A stretch of DNA of 64,000 nt, taken from NCBI RefSeq assembly GCF_900177685.1, contig NZ_FXAY01000006.1:1-64000 (forward strand), in the 5' to 3' direction. The notes beneath the pieces were generated by a model. That model was not told the origin of the DNA. It was given only the letters and a program-made list of their open reading frames with translations, and ran no database searches. Shown here in pieces: positions 10,768-21,518 of this stretch (the stretch's first letter is position 1; each line of letters begins with the position of its first letter). This DNA is from Agreia pratensis. Lineage in GTDB: Bacteria; Actinomycetota; Actinomycetes; Actinomycetales; Microbacteriaceae. Made by a program: the position numbers and the translations under genes.

Positions 10768-13299
10768 TCACTCGCGCAGTGACGCCCCGAACTCAGCACT
10801 GGCCACGGCTAGGCCGGCGAGCTTCGCGTCGGAGGCCTCGCCTGCGGTGAGCGTGCGGTCGGGAGCACGGAAGCGGAGCGCGAATGTCAGAGACTTCTCG
10901 GCGTCGCCGACTCCTGTACCCCGATAGTCGTCGACCAGTCTGATGTCCTCAAGAAGCGCGCCGGCACCGCGCACGACGGCATCGGATACCTCACCGGCGG
11001 GCGCGGTTCGAGGAACGACCAGCGACAGATCCTGCGTGGCAGCGGGGAATCCGAAAATGGGTCGAACAGCGACCTCTCGCGGCGACAGACCGATCAGCGC
11101 ATCGAGATCGAGCTCAGCCACCGCGACGACGCGCGGCAGATGGGCTTCCTCCGCGATGCGGGGCAGCAGCTCCCCCGCAACACCGACGGCCGTCTCGCCT
11201 TCCGCGGTGGTCACGACGAGCGAGGCCGTGCGACCGGGGTGCAAGGCGGGGTGAGCGCCCTGAACGGGGCGGATCTCCACACCGAGCGCGAGCCCGAGCT
11301 GGCGCACCGAATCGAGCGCATCGGCCAATCCGACCGGTCGCGCGTCGAGTCCGGGCTGCTTCTCCCAGGCATGCCCGGCGAAAGCCACAGCGACATGTCT
11401 CGGCTGTGCCGGCAGGCCGGAGTCGAGACCGGCCAGCACGTCGTCGGTGGGACGGGCGCCGCCGATAGGCAGTTCTGTTTGACCGTAGACGACGCCGGGC
11501 TCCGGAAGGAACACGAGTCCCGTTTCGAAGAGTGCGAGATCGTTGAGTCCGCGGGAGAGGTTGCGGCGCACAATGTCGAGAAGCCCAGGCAAGAGAGACG
11601 TACGCAGATAGGGCGCCTCGGCATCGAGGGGGTTGGCCACACGAACTGCGGCGACCGCGGGGCTGTTCGGCGATGCGAAGAGCTGGGTCGCAGCCTCGGA
11701 CACGAACGGGTAGGCCATGACCTCGACGAGGCCGCTCGACGCGAGCGTCTGCGAAGCCTGTCTCCGCAGAGTCTGCTCGCGTGTCAGGCCCCTCCCTGGA
11801 GGAGCCACCGGGAGCACGCTCGGGATCCGCTCGTAGCCGACGATGCGGGCCACCTCTTCGGCCAGAGCCGACTTGTGGGTGATGTCTGAGCGCCACGTCG
11901 GCGGAGTCACTCGCAGGCCACCCTCGATGTCGACGATGTCGCCGCCGATCTCGGCGAGCGCCGATCGGATCTCCTCATCGGTGAACTCGGCGCCGATAAG
12001 ACCGGAGATGTACCCGTCCGGCAGCTCCACGGGCGTGGGCTGCGCATGCTGCGAGTACGTCGAACCCAGCTGATCCGCCGTTCCGCCGGCCAGGTCGACG
12101 AGCAACTGCACCACTCTCGCTGCAGCAACCGCGGCGACCGCCGGGTCGACTCCGCGTTCGAAACGACGCGACGCCTCACTCGGCAGTTTGTGTCGACGAG
12201 CGGTGCGGGCGATAGACACCGGATCGAAGTTCGCGGCCTCGATCAGCACCGTGCGCGACGAGTCGCCTATCTCTGTCGATGCGCCACCCATAACACCGGC
12301 GAGCCCGATGGCCCCGGAGTCGTCTGCGATCACGAGGTCTTCGGGGTCGAGAGCTCGCGTCTGGTCGTCGAGCGTCACGAGCTTCTCGCCCTGGCTCGCA
12401 CGACGTACCCGGATGCCACCGGTCAGCTTGTCGTAGTCGTAGGCGTGAATCGGCTGGCCGAGCTCGAGCATCACGTAGTTGGTGATGTCGACGATCAGCG
12501 AGATCGAGCGGATGCCGGCAAGGCTCAGCCTGGTCGCCATCCACGGCGGGGTCGGCTTCGTCGGGTCGACGTCGCGCACAAGCCGGGTAACGAAGACCGT
12601 CGCGCCGACGCGACCCCTGATGGGCTCGTCATCGTCGATGACGACGTCAAATCCGGATGCGTCCTGGACCTCCGACGCCAGCGCGGGATCGCGGAATGCG
12701 GCACCGGTAGCGTGAGCGTATTCACGCGCGATCCCCCGGATCGAGAAGGCATATCCGCGGTCGGGCGTGACGTTGACCTCGACGGCCTGATCGTCGAGGC
12801 CGAGCAGCGAGAGCGCGTCTGTGCCCACAGCGGGGTCGAGACCCAGCGTTGCCAGACGAAGAATTCCATCGTGCTCGTCACCGAGGCCGAGTTCACGAGA
12901 CGACGCGATCATGCCATCCGAGACATGTCCGTAGGTCTTGCGCGCCGCGATCGCGAAACCGCCTGGCAGCACCGCACCGGGCAAGGTCACGACGACCTTG
13001 TCTCCCGGCGCGAAGTTGTGTGCGCCGCACACGATGCCGCGCACGTCGGCCCCGCCATCCGGAGCCGTCTCGCCGTCGGGCGCGACGCGCACGCTGCACC
13101 AGCGGATCGTCTTGCCGTTCGACTGCGGCTCCTCGACGAACTCGAGCACCTCGCCGACCACGATGGGGCCGGTGAGGTCGAAGTCGTGAGAGCCCTCTTC
13201 TTCGAGCCCGACCTTGACGAGCGCCGCGTGAACATCGGCGACCGTCGAACCGGGAGTGACGTCGACGAATTCCGCCAACCATCCGAGTGGGATACGCAT
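10768..13299 (-). CDS. pheT: Phenylalanyl-tRNA synthetase beta subunit
   Basis: Beta subunit of the alpha2-beta2 enzyme. Domains in order: B1 with a tRNA-binding OB fold (about residues 45-160), B3/B4 carrying the editing site (about 200-390), B5 domain (about 410-480), the catalytic-like core B6/B7, and a C-terminal ferredoxin-fold anticodon-binding domain (FPAATQDLSLVVP, about 752-843). 843 residues is normal. It starts three bases after the pheS stop. Confidence 0.97.
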   Translation of the reverse strand: MRIPLGWLAEFVDVTPGSTVADVHAALVKVGLEEEGSHDFDLTGPIVVGEVLEFVEEPQSNGKTIRWCSVRVAPDGETAPDGGADVRGIVCGAHNFAPGDKVVVTLPGAVLPGGFAIAARKTYGHVSDGMIASSRELGLGDEHDGILRLATLGLDPAVGTDALSLLGLDDQAVEVNVTPDRGYAFSIRGIAREYAHATGAAFRDPALASEVQDASGFDVVIDDDEPIRGRVGATVFVTRLVRDVDPTKPTPPWMATRLSLAGIRSISLIVDITNYVMLELGQPIHAYDYDKLTGGIRVRRASQGEKLVTLDDQTRALDPEDLVIADDSGAIGLAGVMGGASTEIGDSSRTVLIEAANFDPVSIARTARRHKLPSEASRRFERGVDPAVAAVAAARVVQLLVDLAGGTADQLGSTYSQHAQPTPVELPDGYISGLIGAEFTDEEIRSALAEIGGDIVDIEGGLRVTPPTWRSDITHKSALAEEVARIVGYERIPSVLPVAPPGRGLTREQTLRRQASQTLASSGLVEVMAYPFVSEAATQLFASPNSPAVAAVRVANPLDAEAPYLRTSLLPGLLDIVRRNLSRGLNDLALFETGLVFLPEPGVVYGQTELPIGGARPTDDVLAGLDSGLPAQPRHVAVAFAGHAWEKQPGLDARPVGLADALDSVRQLGLALGVEIRPVQGAHPALHPGRTASLVVTTAEGETAVGVAGELLPRIAEEAHLPRVVAVAELDLDALIGLSPREVAVRPIFGFPAATQDLSLVVPRTAPAGEVSDAVVRGAGALLEDIRLVDDYRGTGVGDAEKSLTFALRFRAPDRTLTAGEASDAKLAGLAVASAEFGASLRE

Positions 13300-13302
13300 G
13301 GA

Positions 13303-15277
<1,975 letters not shown>

Positions 15278-15281
<4 letters not shown>

Positions 15282-15925
15282 CGCTGTACCGCCAGCTTCT
15301 TCTCGAGGTGCGCGGACACGATGCCGAGCGGAATGGTGACGACGAGGTAGAACGCCGCAACGGCGAGCAAGATGGCGATCACGGCGTTGCCGTTGGCATT
15401 GGCCAGCTCCTTGGCGGCCGAGAACAGTTCGAAGACGAAGAATCCGCCGGCGACCGAGGTGTTCTTCGTGAGAGCGATCAGCACGTTGATAAGAGGCGGG
15501 ATCACCATGCGGAAGGCCTGCGGAAAGATGACGAGCGTCGTCGACTGCATAAAACCGAGGCCCAGACTGCGTGCCGCCTCGGCCTGGCCGACGGCGACGC
15601 CGTTGATACCCGAGCGCAGAGCCTCGGCTACGAAGGGAGAGGTATAGAGGGTGAGCCCGATGAACGCGGCCCATTCATAGGGCAGACGTGAACCCAGCTG
15701 AGGAAGCACGAAAGCGCAGAAGAACAGCACGAGCGTCAACGGAGTGTTGCGTAACAGCTCGGTATAGACGCTCGCGAAAGCACTCAGCGATGGCACCGGT
15801 GAGATTCTCATCGCGGCGATCACCGTGCCGATGATCAGGGCGCATGCTCCGGAGAGCACGAGCAGCCACAGGGTCATCCCGAAGGCTTCGATGAACCGCG
15901 GCAGGTTCTCGATGACGGCGTTCAC
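15278..15925 (-). CDS. gluC: Glutamate-type ABC transporter, permease 1
   Basis: 215-residue HisM/GluC permease with about five membrane helices. The conserved region YTELLRNTPLTLVLFF (about 53-68) and the EAA loop VGQAEAARSLGLGFMQSTTLVIFPQAFR (about 130 onward) identify the polar amino-acid family. Start is GTG at 15925 (VNAVIENLPRF). It is coupled to gluD by an ATGA overlap and separated from gluB by 96 bases that contain a strong hairpin. Confidence 0.9.
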
Positions 15926-15973
15926 ATGGGCTCATCTCGTGCGGAGGGGGACGGTTGGTCTGTTCACCTGAGC

Positions 15974-16008
15974 GGAGGGTCGGCCGCATCGATCGCGGTC
16001 GACCCTCC
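15974..16008 (-). promoter_or_regulatory. Intercistronic hairpin between gluB and gluC
   Basis: Nine-base arms GGAGGGTCG (15974-15982) and CGACCCTCC (16000-16008) pair perfectly, and the stem continues inward with GCCGC against GCGGT with one or two imperfect pairs. No T-tract follows on the minus strand, so it is not a simple terminator. Such hairpins after solute-binding-protein genes protect the upstream mRNA and let the binding protein be made in excess of the permeases. Confidence 0.6.
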
Positions 16009-16021
16009 GGCCGGTTTCGGG

Positions 16022-16891
16022 CTAGTACCGGTCGACTGCCGGGGGCTCGACGTACTCGAGCACCTCTCCGGCTGTGGCATCCCACGCCGCCTTGTAGCTG
16101 CCGTCCTTGTACGACTCCTCGAGAGTGTCGTTGATGAAGTTGCGGAACTCGGTGTCGTCTTTCGCCAGTCCGATGCCGTAGGGCTCCTTCGTGAACGGCT
16201 TGCCCACGACCTTGAACTGACCCTCGTTCTGCTGGGCGAGGCCCGCGAGGATCACGTTGTCGGTGGAGACCGCGACCACCTGTCCACCGCGAAGCGGCTC
16301 GAGGCAGTTGGTGTAGGTGTCGGTCAGCAGCGGCTCGGCACCGATCTCCGTGAGCTTCGCGGCAGGCGTCGACCCGGTAACAGAGCAGACGGGCTTGCCG
16401 ACGAGATCCTTTTCGCTCTTGATGTCGTCATTGTCTGCCTTCACGAGAATCGACTGACCCGCCTCGTAGTACGGCCCGGCAAAGGAGATGACCTCTTTGC
16501 GCTTGTCGTTGATCGTGTAGGTGGCGACCACGATGTCGACCTCGCCGTTCTGGATGAAGGGCTCGCGATTGGCGGAGACCGCCTCTTTCCAGACGATCTT
16601 GTCTTCGGCGATGCCGAGCTTTGCAGCGATCAGCTTGCCGATCTCGACGTCGAAGCCCTTGGGGGTTCCGTCGATGTCAGTCAGTCCGAACAGCGGCTGG
16701 TCGAACTTCGTGCCGATCGTGATGGTGCCTGACTCGGCGAGGCGTTCCATCGTCGTTCCTGCGGCGAATGTGGGAGCCGCCTCCGGTGTGGTCGTGGTCT
16801 CTGACTTGTCGATCGACCCGGCGCATCCGGCCAGGGCCATCATCGTCGCCGCGGCCAGCGCAGCGATGCTCAGTTTCTTCGATACTCTCAT
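16022..16891 (-). CDS. gluB: Glutamate-type ABC transporter, substrate-binding lipoprotein
   Basis: 289-residue periplasmic-binding-type protein (SBP family 3). A lipoprotein signal ends in the lipobox LAGC (Cys 23), followed by a Ser/Thr/Pro-rich linker. Mature domain markers are TITIGTKFDQPLFG, GFDVEIGKLIAAKLG and VDIVVATYTINDKRK, as in glutamate/glutamine and other polar amino-acid binders. It is the second gene of gluABCD, 47 bases after gluA, with GAGAGG about 12 bases upstream of its ATG. Confidence 0.92.
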   Translation of the reverse strand: MRVSKKLSIAALAAATMMALAGCAGSIDKSETTTTPEAAPTFAAGTTMERLAESGTITIGTKFDQPLFGLTDIDGTPKGFDVEIGKLIAAKLGIAEDKIVWKEAVSANREPFIQNGEVDIVVATYTINDKRKEVISFAGPYYEAGQSILVKADNDDIKSEKDLVGKPVCSVTGSTPAAKLTEIGAEPLLTDTYTNCLEPLRGGQVVAVSTDNVILAGLAQQNEGQFKVVGKPFTKEPYGIGLAKDDTEFRNFINDTLEESYKDGSYKAAWDATAGEVLEYVEPPAVDRY

Positions 16892-16938
16892 CGGTTTCGT
16901 ACCTCTCTCCGTATGCTGTGTGCTCGAGCACTCATGTT

Positions 16939-17754
16939 TTAGTGATCGAGTATTTTCGACAGGAAGTCCTGCGCCCTGTGCGACTGGGGGTTCGTGAAGA
17001 ACTGTTCGGGGGTGGTCTCTTCTTCGATGCGGCCGTCAGCCATGAAGATGACGCGATCCGCCGCCTTCCGGGCGAATCCCATCTCGTGAGTCACCACGAT
17101 CATCGTCATGCCGTCTTTGGCGAGGCCGATCATCACGTCGAGCACCTCGGTGATCATCTCCGGGTCGAGCGCGCTCGTCGGCTCGTCCATGAGGATCAGC
17201 TTGGGCTGCATTGCCAGGCTGCGAGCGATGGCGACGCGCTGCTGCTGGCCACCGGAGAGCTGCGCCGGCATCTTGTTCGCCTGGTTGGCGATGCCTACGC
17301 GGTCGAGCATCTCCAGGCCGCGCTTGTCAGCCTCTTTGCGTGACAGCCCCCGCACCTTGATCGGCGCAAGAGTGACGTTCTCGAGAATGGTCTTGTGCGC
17401 GAAGAGGTTGAACGACTGGAAGACCATACCGACGTCAGCACGCAGCTGAGCGAGCTCTTTGCCCTCCTCGGGCAGCAGTTTGCCGTCGATCGTGATGCTT
17501 CCCGAATCGATCGTCTCGAGCCGATTGATCGCCCGACAGAAGGTGGATTTGCCGGAGCCACTCGGCCCGATCACCACAACGACCTCGCCGCGATTCACGA
17601 CAGCGTTGATGTCGTTCAAGACGTGAAGGTCGCCGTAGTGCTTGTTCACCTCGTTCAGAACGACAAGAGGCTCGCCCCGGCGAACGGAGATGTTCGACGT
17701 GGCCGGACCTGCCACCGCATCGTTGACAGGGGCATCGGCGTTGGTGGACTCCAT
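16939..17754 (-). CDS. gluA: Glutamate-type ABC transporter, ATP-binding protein
   Basis: ABC ATPase of the polar amino-acid type. Walker [11 protein letters not shown]-loop [12 protein letters not shown], signature LSGGQQQR and Walker [13 protein letters not shown] are all intact, with the switch His in [10 protein letters not shown]. The frame is open to 17778; ATG at 17754 has the strong ribosome site GGTGGGGGG just upstream and I prefer it. An unusual 30-residue Ala/Asn-rich N-terminal extension precedes the ATPase core. The operon lies between tsnR and pheS, where many relatives have no insertion. Confidence 0.93.
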   Translation of the reverse strand: MESTNADAPVNDAVAGPATSNISVRRGEPLVVLNEVNKHYGDLHVLNDINAVVNRGEVVVVIGPSGSGKSTFCRAINRLETIDSGSITIDGKLLPEEGKELAQLRADVGMVFQSFNLFAHKTILENVTLAPIKVRGLSRKEADKRGLEMLDRVGIANQANKMPAQLSGGQQQRVAIARSLAMQPKLILMDEPTSALDPEMITEVLDVMIGLAKDGMTMIVVTHEMGFARKAADRVIFMADGRIEEETTPEQFFTNPQSHRAQDFLSKILDH

Positions 17755-17803
17755 GCCCCCCACCGTAGGGGACATCATGTTACCGGCGTGTGTCAGAACG
17801 TCG

Positions 17804-17819
17804 ACGGTTACCTAACCGT
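17804..17819. promoter_or_regulatory. Palindrome upstream of gluA (candidate operator)
   Basis: ACGGTTA-CC-TAACCGT is a perfect 7-base inverted repeat lying 26 bases before the first possible gluA start and 37 bases after the tsnR stop. It is short, lacks a T-tract and sits where a gluABCD promoter should be, so an operator is likelier than a terminator. The regulator is unknown. Confidence 0.4.
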
Positions 17820-17856
17820 GATCGGTGGCCGTTTTCTCACGCTCTCGACGCACAGC

Positions 17857-18666
17857 TCAGCTGCTGCGTTGAGCGAACGCGCTTTCATAGAGACAGACGG
17901 ATGCGGCTGTCGCGAGGTTCATCGACTCGGCCTGCCCGTAGATCGGCACAGAGATGGCATGGTCAGCCAGGGCCAGGTCTTCGTCGGCAAGACCGCGCGC
18001 CTCGTTACCGAAGAGCCACGCAGTCGGAGCATCGAGCACCCCCGAGTTGCGCGCGGTGAGCATGTCGTCGCCCTTGATATCGGCTGCGAGGATCTGGATA
18101 CCCGCTTCGGTAGCGCGCGCTCTCACATCGGCCAGGCTCGCTTCGACCGCGACCGGGAGGTGGAACAGCGACCCGGTGGTCGAACGCACGACCTTCGGGT
18201 TGTACAGGTCGACACTGCGGCCGGTGAGGATCACCGCGTCGGCGCCCGCTGAATCGGCAGCACGGATGATCGTGCCCGCATTTCCGGGATCGCGCACCTC
18301 CTCGAGGATGGCGATCAACCGGGGCGATGCACTGAAGATGTCTTTCAGGGCGGTGGGGAACTGTCGACAGACGGCGACGAAGCCCTGAGGGGTGACCGTG
18401 TCGGCCATCGCCTGGAGAACGGTCTCCGTGACGAACTCCACCTCGACCCCTGCCTTCTCGGCGGCGTCGGCGATGTCTGCGTAACGGTCGAGGGCGAAGG
18501 GTGTCGCGAACAGGTCGACGACGAGGTCGGGCGCGAAAGTCAGCGCCTCGGAAACGGCTTGTGGCCCCTCCAAGAGAAAGAGCCCGGTCTCAGACCGGGC
18601 TCCTTTCTTGGAGAGCTTTGCCACTGCCCGGACCCGCGGCGACCGCGGGTTATCCAGGAGGGACAT
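17857..18666 (-). CDS. TrmH-family (SpoU) rRNA 2'-O-methyltransferase
   Basis: SPOUT methyltransferase of the TsnR/RlmB-like group. The N-terminal substrate-binding domain covers residues about 1-95 (FLLEGPQAVSEAL near 31). The knotted SAM domain shows motif 1 ILEEVRDPGNAGTIIRAADSAG (shown here as ILEEVRDPGNAG and beyond, about 119), motif 2 WLFGNEARGL (about 219) and motif 3 SVPIYGQAESMNLATAASV. The gene follows rplT, the usual actinobacterial position. A perfect hairpin is built into its codons 19-27. The exact target nucleotide cannot be read from sequence. Confidence 0.92.
   Translation of the reverse strand: MSLLDNPRSPRVRAVAKLSKKGARSETGLFLLEGPQAVSEALTFAPDLVVDLFATPFALDRYADIADAAEKAGVEVEFVTETVLQAMADTVTPQGFVAVCRQFPTALKDIFSASPRLIAILEEVRDPGNAGTIIRAADSAGADAVILTGRSVDLYNPKVVRSTTGSLFHLPVAVEASLADVRARATEAGIQILAADIKGDDMLTARNSGVLDAPTAWLFGNEARGLADEDLALADHAISVPIYGQAESMNLATAASVCLYESAFAQRSS
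18580..18602 (-). terminator. Terminator-like hairpin inside the 5' coding region of the TrmH-family gene
   Basis: GAGCCCGGTCT (18580-18590) and AGACCGGGCTC (18592-18602) are perfect 11-base arms around one central base. On the minus strand the stem is followed by TTTCTCTT, the shape of an intrinsic terminator. It lies about 65 bases into the gene and encodes G-A-R-S-E-T-G-L-F. It may end or attenuate the infC-rpmI-rplT transcript before the methyltransferase is made. Confidence 0.5.
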
Positions 18667-18686
18667 GCGACCTCTTTCGGGTCAAA

Positions 18687-18702
18687 GGAACATGGATGTT
18701 CC
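18687..18702 (-). terminator. Short hairpin after rplT
   Basis: GGAACAT-GG-ATGTTCC forms a 7-base perfect stem in the 46-base gap between rplT and the TrmH-family gene, followed on the minus strand by TTTGACC. The T-run is short, so it is a weak terminator or a processing signal at best. It precedes the larger hairpin at 18580-18602. Confidence 0.4.
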
Positions 18703-18712
18703 CTACAGCTTA

Positions 18713-19099
18713 TTAGGCTGCGGTCCTCGGTGCCGACGTGTCGGCGGGGAGGGCGGCACGAGCACTCTCGACGAGCGCCGCGAAGGTTGCGGGCTCGTGA
18801 ACGGCGAGGTCGGCCAGGATACGACGGTCGACCTCGATGCCCGCAAGGCCGAGGCCCTGGATCAGACGGTTGTACGTGAGGCCGTTCGCACGGGAAGCCG
18901 CGTTGATGCGCTGGATCCACAGGCGACGGAAGTCACCCTTGCGGGCGCGACGGTCGCGGTACGAGTAGACGAGCGAGTGGGTGACCTGCTCCTTGGCCTT
19001 GCGGTACAGGCGCGAACGCTGTCCGCGGTAACCGCTGGCGCGTTCGAGGATGACCCGACGCTTCTTGTGGGCGTTGACGGCCCTCTTTACTCTTGCCAT
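18713..19099 (-). CDS. rplT: 50S ribosomal protein L20
   Basis: 128 residues starting [26 protein letters not shown], the standard basic L20 N-terminus, then [12 protein letters not shown]-like [14 protein letters not shown] and [12 protein letters not shown]20 helps assemble 23S rRNA and in several bacteria represses its own operon by binding the leader. Here it follows rpmI and infC on the same strand. The tail is slightly longer than in E. coli ([14 protein letters not shown]). Confidence 0.98.
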   Translation of the reverse strand: MARVKRAVNAHKKRRVILERASGYRGQRSRLYRKAKEQVTHSLVYSYRDRRARKGDFRRLWIQRINAASRANGLTYNRLIQGLGLAGIEVDRRILADLAVHEPATFAALVESARAALPADTSAPRTAA

Positions 19100-19132
19100 T
19101 TCCTAATTCCTTATTCCGTGTGGAGTCGGCGA

Positions 19133-19327
19133 CTACAGGCCGAGAAGCTTCTTGATGACCTTCGAGTCGGCGGGAGCCAACACCTGGTCCTGGTTCAGGC
19201 GGGCCTTGCGCTTCGCCGACTTGACCTCGAGGTTGTGACGCATTCCGGCCTGCTGCTTCATGAGCTTGCCGGTGCCAGTGACCTTGAAACGCTTCTTGGA
19301 CCCGGAGTGGGTCTTCATCTTGGGCAT
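19133..19327 (-). CDS. rpmI: 50S ribosomal protein L35
   Basis: 64 residues, beginning [21 protein letters not shown], the diagnostic L35 start, rich in lysine and arginine. It lies between infC (36 bases upstream) and rplT (33 bases downstream), the invariant bacterial order. Confidence 0.98.
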   Translation of the reverse strand: MPKMKTHSGSKKRFKVTGTGKLMKQQAGMRHNLEVKSAKRKARLNQDQVLAPADSKVIKKLLGL

Positions 19328-19363
19328 TGATATCTCCTTGGGACGTGCTCGGTTTGTGGGGTG

Positions 19364-20017
19364 CTACTTCGTCTCGGCAGAGTCTGCCGTGACGGTGTCT
19401 GTTGCAGCAGGTGATGCAGCCTCGGGGGCCTCATCTGCTGTCTCGTCTGCACCGGGACGTGTCTTCGAAGCAGCCCGCTGCGCGTTGGCCTCGGCCTTCG
19501 CCTCGGACTTGTTCTTCAGCGGCCCGATCACCATGACCATGTTGCGGCCATCGATCGTCGGCGTCGATTCGACGGCTCCGAACTCGGATACGTCTTCCGC
19601 GAAGCGCTGGAGAAGACGGACTCCCTGTTCGGGACGCGACTGCTCGCGGCCTCGGAACAGGATCATGGCCTTCACCTTGTCGCCTGCCTTGAGGAATCCC
19701 TCGGCACGCTTGCGCTTCGTCTCGTAGTCATGCACGTCGATCTTCAGACGGAAACGAACCTCTTTGAGGATCGTGTTCGCCTGATTGCGACGAGCTTCTT
19801 TCGCCTTCTGCGCAGCTTCGTACTTGAACTTGCCGTAATCCATGATCTTGGCAACGGGCGGCTTGCTATTGGGGGCCACCTCAACCAGATCGAGGTCTGC
19901 CTCCTGGGCAAGCTTGAGTGCGACGTCGATACTGACGACGCCGACCTGCTCACCGGCGGGGCCTACGAGGCGGACCTCGGAAACCCGGATACGGTCGTTG
20001 GTACGGGGATCGCTGAT
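19364..20017 (-). CDS. infC: Translation initiation factor IF-3 (ATC start)
   Basis: IF-3 keeps ribosomal subunits apart and checks start codons. The N-terminal domain begins [19 protein letters not shown] and the C-terminal domain contains [17 protein letters not shown] and [16 protein letters not shown] 40-residue Ala/Thr/Glu-rich tail ([16 protein letters not shown]) follows, as in other actinobacteria. A stop codon lies two codons before the conserved N-terminus, with no ATG, GTG or TTG between, so translation must begin at ATC (20017) six bases after a clean AGGAG. infC of E. coli starts with ATT and IF-3 represses itself by rejecting such codons; the same logic is likely here. The next standard start, GTG at 19879, would lose 46 conserved residues. 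Confidence 0.95.
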   Translation of the reverse strand: MSDPRTNDRIRVSEVRLVGPAGEQVGVVSIDVALKLAQEADLDLVEVAPNSKPPVAKIMDYGKFKYEAAQKAKEARRNQANTILKEVRFRLKIDVHDYETKRKRAEGFLKAGDKVKAMILFRGREQSRPEQGVRLLQRFAEDVSEFGAVESTPTIDGRNMVMVIGPLKNKSEAKAEANAQRAASKTRPGADETADEAPEAASPAATDTVTADSAETK

Positions 20018-20304
20018 GCGTTACTCCTTCAATCGCTGGTGCGGCACTCGCAGACACAGATGTCTGCGCGCCGGGCTCGGCAGCATGATCGTAGGTGAGC
20101 ACGCAGCCACGAACCTTGAATAATCTGCACGCGAACTGGGGCCGAAGCCGTTTTGCGCACCACACCCTGTCTACTTCGGATCGATGTTCTGACCCGAAGC
20201 GGAGTGCAATCTACCCGGTAACCTGTTGAAGCGGTGTGCGGGTGGGAGATTCTCCACTTTTCGTACTGGGGGCAAACACGTTCCCCAGAGCCTTGAAGAT
20301 ACTA
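20018..20304 (-). promoter_or_regulatory. Long structured leader of the infC-rpmI-rplT operon
   Basis: About 340 bases separate infC from the divergent DUF1844 gene. On the minus strand a -10-like TAGTAT at 20299-20304 would give a leader of roughly 275 bases. It contains at least two hairpins: CTTCGG/CCGAAG (20174-20199) and GCAGACA-CAGA-TGTCTGC (20050-20067), the latter about 33 bases before the infC start. IF-3/L20 operons are often controlled through such leaders; I do not recognise a specific Rfam class. Confidence 0.5.
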
Positions 20305-20359
20305 ACAGAGGTTTTCTCCTCGGCATAGTCCACGACGGCAGGCGACCTAGACTCGCCTC

Positions 20360-20707
20360 ATGAGCTTTGCATATGACGACTCCGCCGCATCCGCCACGCG
20401 CGACATCTCGGAGGTGCCCGCGGTCGAACTGATCACCACAACGGCCGTGCACCTCATGAGCGCCGCGGCCATCAAGACGGGACTCGCCGACGACCCCGAG
20501 AGCCAGATCGATCTCGACGAGGCACGCAAGCTGATCATCGCTCTGGCAGGCCTGGTCACGAGCGCCTCCCCCGAGATCGGCGATCAGCACGCCCGCAGCC
20601 TTCGCGACGGGCTGCGTTCTCTGCAACTCGCATTCCGCGAGGCCTCGGCGATTCCGGATGCCATCGGCCAGGGTCCCGGAGAGAAACTCACCGGCCCGGT
20701 CACCTGA
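20360..20707 (+). CDS. DUF1844 domain protein
   Basis: 115 residues, helical, with the DUF1844 signature: AVELITTTAVHLMSAAAIKTGL (about 21-42) and IDLDEARKLIIALAGLV (about 50-66). The family is widespread in actinobacteria next to infC; its function is not known. TAGACT at 20348-20353 lies six bases before the ATG, so the mRNA is probably leaderless, with the start codon at or near +1. No ribosome-binding site is visible. Confidence 0.85.
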   Translation: MSFAYDDSAASATRDISEVPAVELITTTAVHLMSAAAIKTGLADDPESQIDLDEARKLIIALAGLVTSASPEIGDQHARSLRDGLRSLQLAFREASAIPDAIGQGPGEKLTGPVT

Positions 20708-20717
20708 GTCGGTCGAT

Positions 20718-21518
20718 TCAGCGCGCTTCGACCAGTTTCACGCCAAGAGAGTCGACCTCGCTCGCGATGAGGTCGCTCGTTTGCCACCTTCGTTGCACGC
20801 TCGACAGCACATCGTCGAGTTCGGTGCGTGTCAAGTCGGGAACCAAGCCCAACGCGACGGTGAGCTGCGGGCCCGCCATCCGAGCATCCGGATCACCGTC
20901 TGACAGCCGCAGCGCCCGCACGGCCGCCAACGGGGCGATCGACTCGTGGAACGCGGCGATGATGTTCGAGGCGACCGATGGGTGCACCCACGGTGTGCCC
21001 TCGGCTATCGCCTTCAGCATCGGTCGACGGAAGACGAATTCTGTGGCGCTCGTGGGGTCGAGCACCATGAGCGGCGTGTCTTCGCCCGCCGCTGCAAGGG
21101 CGGCCCTGCGCGCCGACGCCGGTATCGGCCTGGCGGCGGGATTCCACGCCGCCATCGCATCGGTCGAGGTGAATACCGGAAGCACGCGACGTCCGTCGGG
21201 AGCGCTGACGGTGACCAACGACAGCTCCTGGGTCTTGTCGAATCGGCGACCGTGGGCATCGACGCCGGTCTCGCCCGCGTGAGCAACGAGTGGAACGAGA
21301 AGTCGAACCTCGCGCACCGCGTCGAGTACGTCCTGCTGCGCAAGCTCCGCGGCGCGGAACCTCCGCAGGGCTTCGATGAGTCGCTCCGGGGCCTCGCCCG
21401 AGTCTCCGGCGAAGAAGTTCGTGTCGAACGACCGACCGGCCCACGGTCGACCCGCGGAATCTGTCGCGTGGCGATCGTGCGAGGAGTGGCCGCCCGGCTG
21501 CTCAGTCAGATGCCACAT
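20718..21518 (-). CDS. SseB-like domain protein
   Basis: About 266 residues in the SseB family (named for a serine-sensitivity suppressor in E. coli). The N-terminal SseB domain covers roughly 30-150: [27 protein letters not shown] and [19 protein letters not shown], the family's hallmark strand-turn. The C-terminal part (170-266) is less conserved. The open frame extends to 21647, but ATG at 21518 ([13 protein letters not shown]) overlaps the hisA end by 17 bases and is the likely start. Position next to hisA is common in actinobacteria; function unknown. Confidence 0.85.
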   Translation of the reverse strand: MWHLTEQPGGHSSHDRHATDSAGRPWAGRSFDTNFFAGDSGEAPERLIEALRRFRAAELAQQDVLDAVREVRLLVPLVAHAGETGVDAHGRRFDKTQELSLVTVSAPDGRRVLPVFTSTDAMAAWNPAARPIPASARRAALAAAGEDTPLMVLDPTSATEFVFRRPMLKAIAEGTPWVHPSVASNIIAAFHESIAPLAAVRALRLSDGDPDARMAGPQLTVALGLVPDLTRTELDDVLSSVQRRWQTSDLIASEVDSLGVKLVEAR

